A stretch of 32,636 bases of DNA from assembly GCA_023458215.1 (NCBI GenBank), contig JAEXAJ010000032.1:1-32636 (forward strand), read 5' to 3'. Source of the DNA: Bacteroidota bacterium. GTDB lineage: Bacteria; Bacteroidota; Bacteroidia; Bacteroidales; Bacteroidaceae. Both the position numbers and the translations under genes were made by a program. The stretch's first letter is position 1. Each line of letters opens with the position of its first letter. The notes beneath the pieces are model-generated. The model had not been told where the DNA came from. It was given only the letters and a program-made list of their open reading frames with translations, and made no database searches. Below are positions 31,434-32,636 of this stretch, piece by piece.

Positions 31434-31892
31434 TTATTTAAATTTATAGGATGTTGATGCTGCCCATTGCAAATGCAGGATTGGGAAAGGATTCCCGGTG
31501 GAGTCCGTTGCGTCGCGGCTGATAACCCGGAATCCTAAGTGTTGGTAGAAATGACAGGCTTGTTCGTTCTGTTCATTGACGTCCACCTTATATATATGCT
31601 TTTCATGGAGTGCGTACTCCATTAATTGTTTTCCATAACCTTTGCCTTGTTCTTCCGGACTCACAAACAGCATTTCGACGAGTTCCTGGCTAAGTCCCAT
31701 GAATGCAGCGATTTTTCCTTTGGAGTTACGGATAATGTGTAGTTCTACGGCAGGGAAGTATTGCTCGCGCACCAATGGTTTGTAGAATTGAATGTTCTCT
31801 TCTGTCAGAAAATGATGGGTACTCCGGACGGAGGCTTCCCATACCGAGAGAAGTTCGTCGTAATCGTGTGGGGTAGGCTGTGTGATTATCAT
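31434..31892 (-). CDS. GNAT family N-acetyltransferase (YjaB-like)
   Basis: 152 aa, one GNAT domain. The acetyl-CoA binding motif is VSPEEQGKGYGKQLM (Q/R-x-x-G-x-G/A form), preceded by AAFMGLSQELVEMLFV, and followed by VNEQNEQACHFYQHLGF. The start PTPHDYDELLSVWEASVRSTH resembles E. coli YjaB. It transfers acetyl groups to an amine substrate that cannot be told from sequence. It lies 12 bases after the pseudouridine synthase and 8 bases before the VOC gene. Confidence 0.9.
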   Translation of the reverse strand: MIITQPTPHDYDELLSVWEASVRSTHHFLTEENIQFYKPLVREQYFPAVELHIIRNSKGKIAAFMGLSQELVEMLFVSPEEQGKGYGKQLMEYALHEKHIYKVDVNEQNEQACHFYQHLGFRVISRDATDSTGNPFPILHLQWAASTSYKFK

Positions 31893-31904
31893 GCTTACTA
31901 AGAT

Positions 31905-32636
31905 TTAGAATTTAGCTTTTTGGGTTATCTTTATGGTTTCTCCTGTCAGTGGATGTACAAATTCCAATGATTCGGCATGCAGATACAAACGTTCTGCTTT
32001 TTTTCCGTACAATTCATCGCCTACAATGGGGCAATGCAACCCAAGTGGATGAGCGGCATGTACACGGAGTTGATGGGTGCGGCCTGTACGTGGGTAGAAA
32101 CAGATACGGGTGCGGTTATCTTTGCGTTCCAAAACCTGGAAATCAGTGATTGTCGGTTTCCCGTATTCTGTATGTACCATTTGCCGGGGACGGTCGAGCG
32201 GATCGAGGCAAAGGGGCAGTTCAACGGTTCCTTCGTCTTGCGATACAATCCCTTCGAGCAGGGCAATGTAGCGTTTCTTCACCGTTCTGTTCTTGAATTG
32301 CGCCTGTAGATGCTGGTGAGCACGTTTTGTCTTGGCTATAATCAATAGGCCGGACGTTGCCATGTCGAGGCGGTGTACGATCATAGGCTCCTCTGCGTCA
32401 GGGTATTTCTTGCGCATTAGGCTATATACAGAGGTGGTATCTTCTTTTCCCGGAACAGATAGCATTCCTGCCGGTTTGTTGATAACTACCAGCCATTGGT
32501 CTTCAAAAACGGTTTCCAAATCATGGGAACAATCTTGCATACTTTTCAGCAACAGGTTTTCCTCCACTTCAAGTCCTTGCAGCATGTGGTTCAAAATGGG
32601 TTCACACTTGCCTTTACAAGCAGGGTAGTATTGCCC
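31905..32636 (-). CDS. RluA family pseudouridine synthase (partial, 5' end outside window)
   Basis: The frame has no stop up to the window edge and continues upstream of the first in-frame start-like codon (reading GQYYPACKGKCEPILNH before it), so the true N-terminus lies beyond 32636; 243 residues are visible. Catalytic Asp is in the signature HRLDMATSGLL; also NKPAGMLSVPG, PRTGRTHQLRVH and GDELYG. It makes pseudouridine from uridine in rRNA or tRNA. The upstream Cys pair (YYPACKGKC) suggests a longer Bacteroidetes form with an N-terminal extension; the exact target is unknown. First gene of a three-gene operon with GNAT and VOC genes. Confidence 0.93.
   Translation of the reverse strand, partial: GQYYPACKGKCEPILNHMLQGLEVEENLLLKSMQDCSHDLETVFEDQWLVVINKPAGMLSVPGKEDTTSVYSLMRKKYPDAEEPMIVHRLDMATSGLLIIAKTKRAHQHLQAQFKNRTVKKRYIALLEGIVSQDEGTVELPLCLDPLDRPRQMVHTEYGKPTITDFQVLERKDNRTRICFYPRTGRTHQLRVHAAHPLGLHCPIVGDELYGKKAERLYLHAESLEFVHPLTGETIKITQKAKF

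Overview
This window reads as a stretch of chromosome from a Bacteroides or closely related Bacteroidales species. Three things point there. Many starts are preceded by the Bacteroidetes promoter pattern (-33 TTTG, about 19-21 bases, -7 TAnnTTTG). The locus at 20.9-28.8 kb encodes FimB/Mfa2-type and fimbrillin-type lipoproteins, the parts of Bacteroidales type V pili. Several families here are typical of the group: Hc1-like histone, PepSY-like secreted protein, and the CMD, KamA and AGCS proteins. Most of the window is core housekeeping sequence. I see no insertion sequence, phage, integrase or CRISPR array.

Layout. 1-286: start of a coiled-coil gene on the minus strand, cut by the window edge. 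287-879: gene-free, filled with a nested repeat structure (four 23-bp tandem units inside a 32-bp perfect inverted repeat). 880-3553: five-gene plus-strand operon (DUF2141 secreted protein, two integral membrane proteins, a winged-helix regulator, a nucleosidase). 3.6-6.8 kb: YbaN-like membrane protein, pyridoxamine kinase, an exported phosphodiester glycosidase-family protein, and the queD-queE pair of 7-deazaguanine (queuosine) biosynthesis. 6.9-8.2 kb: exported cupin-CMD-CMD fusion. 8.2-14.3 kb (minus strand): tRNA-Trp, a UDG-superfamily protein, a large KamA-like radical SAM protein, an unknown conserved protein, an AGCS sodium:amino-acid symporter, then a second repeat array (four palindromes exactly 22 bp apart) and an AlbA_2/Schlafen-type protein.

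14.4-16.8 kb: a 58-aa Hc1-like histone followed by a radical SAM/DUF4130 gene pair of predicted but unproven DNA-repair function. 16.8-20.3 kb: minus-strand SDR, lytic transglycosylase and MgtC genes, a divergent MaoC gene with a small Cys-rich protein, and a convergent YgbA-family gene. 20.4-28.8 kb: a PepSY-like exported protein, then a fimbrial operon (anchor, fimbrillin, 1420-aa putative tip adhesin, second fimbrillin). 28.9-32.6 kb: a short alkyltransferase and endonuclease IV (alkylation and abasic-site repair), a TIGR01777-type epimerase, and a minus-strand operon of an RluA pseudouridine synthase (cut by the window edge), a GNAT and a VOC protein.

The most worthwhile leads are the two intergenic arrays with 22-23 bp period (two helical turns), the radical SAM/DUF4130 pair, the KamA homologue whose lysine-binding residues seem to be missing, and the fimbrial locus with its four-repeat tip protein and an RNA hairpin between fimbrillin and tip genes. 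All calls come from reading the sequence; no database search was run.
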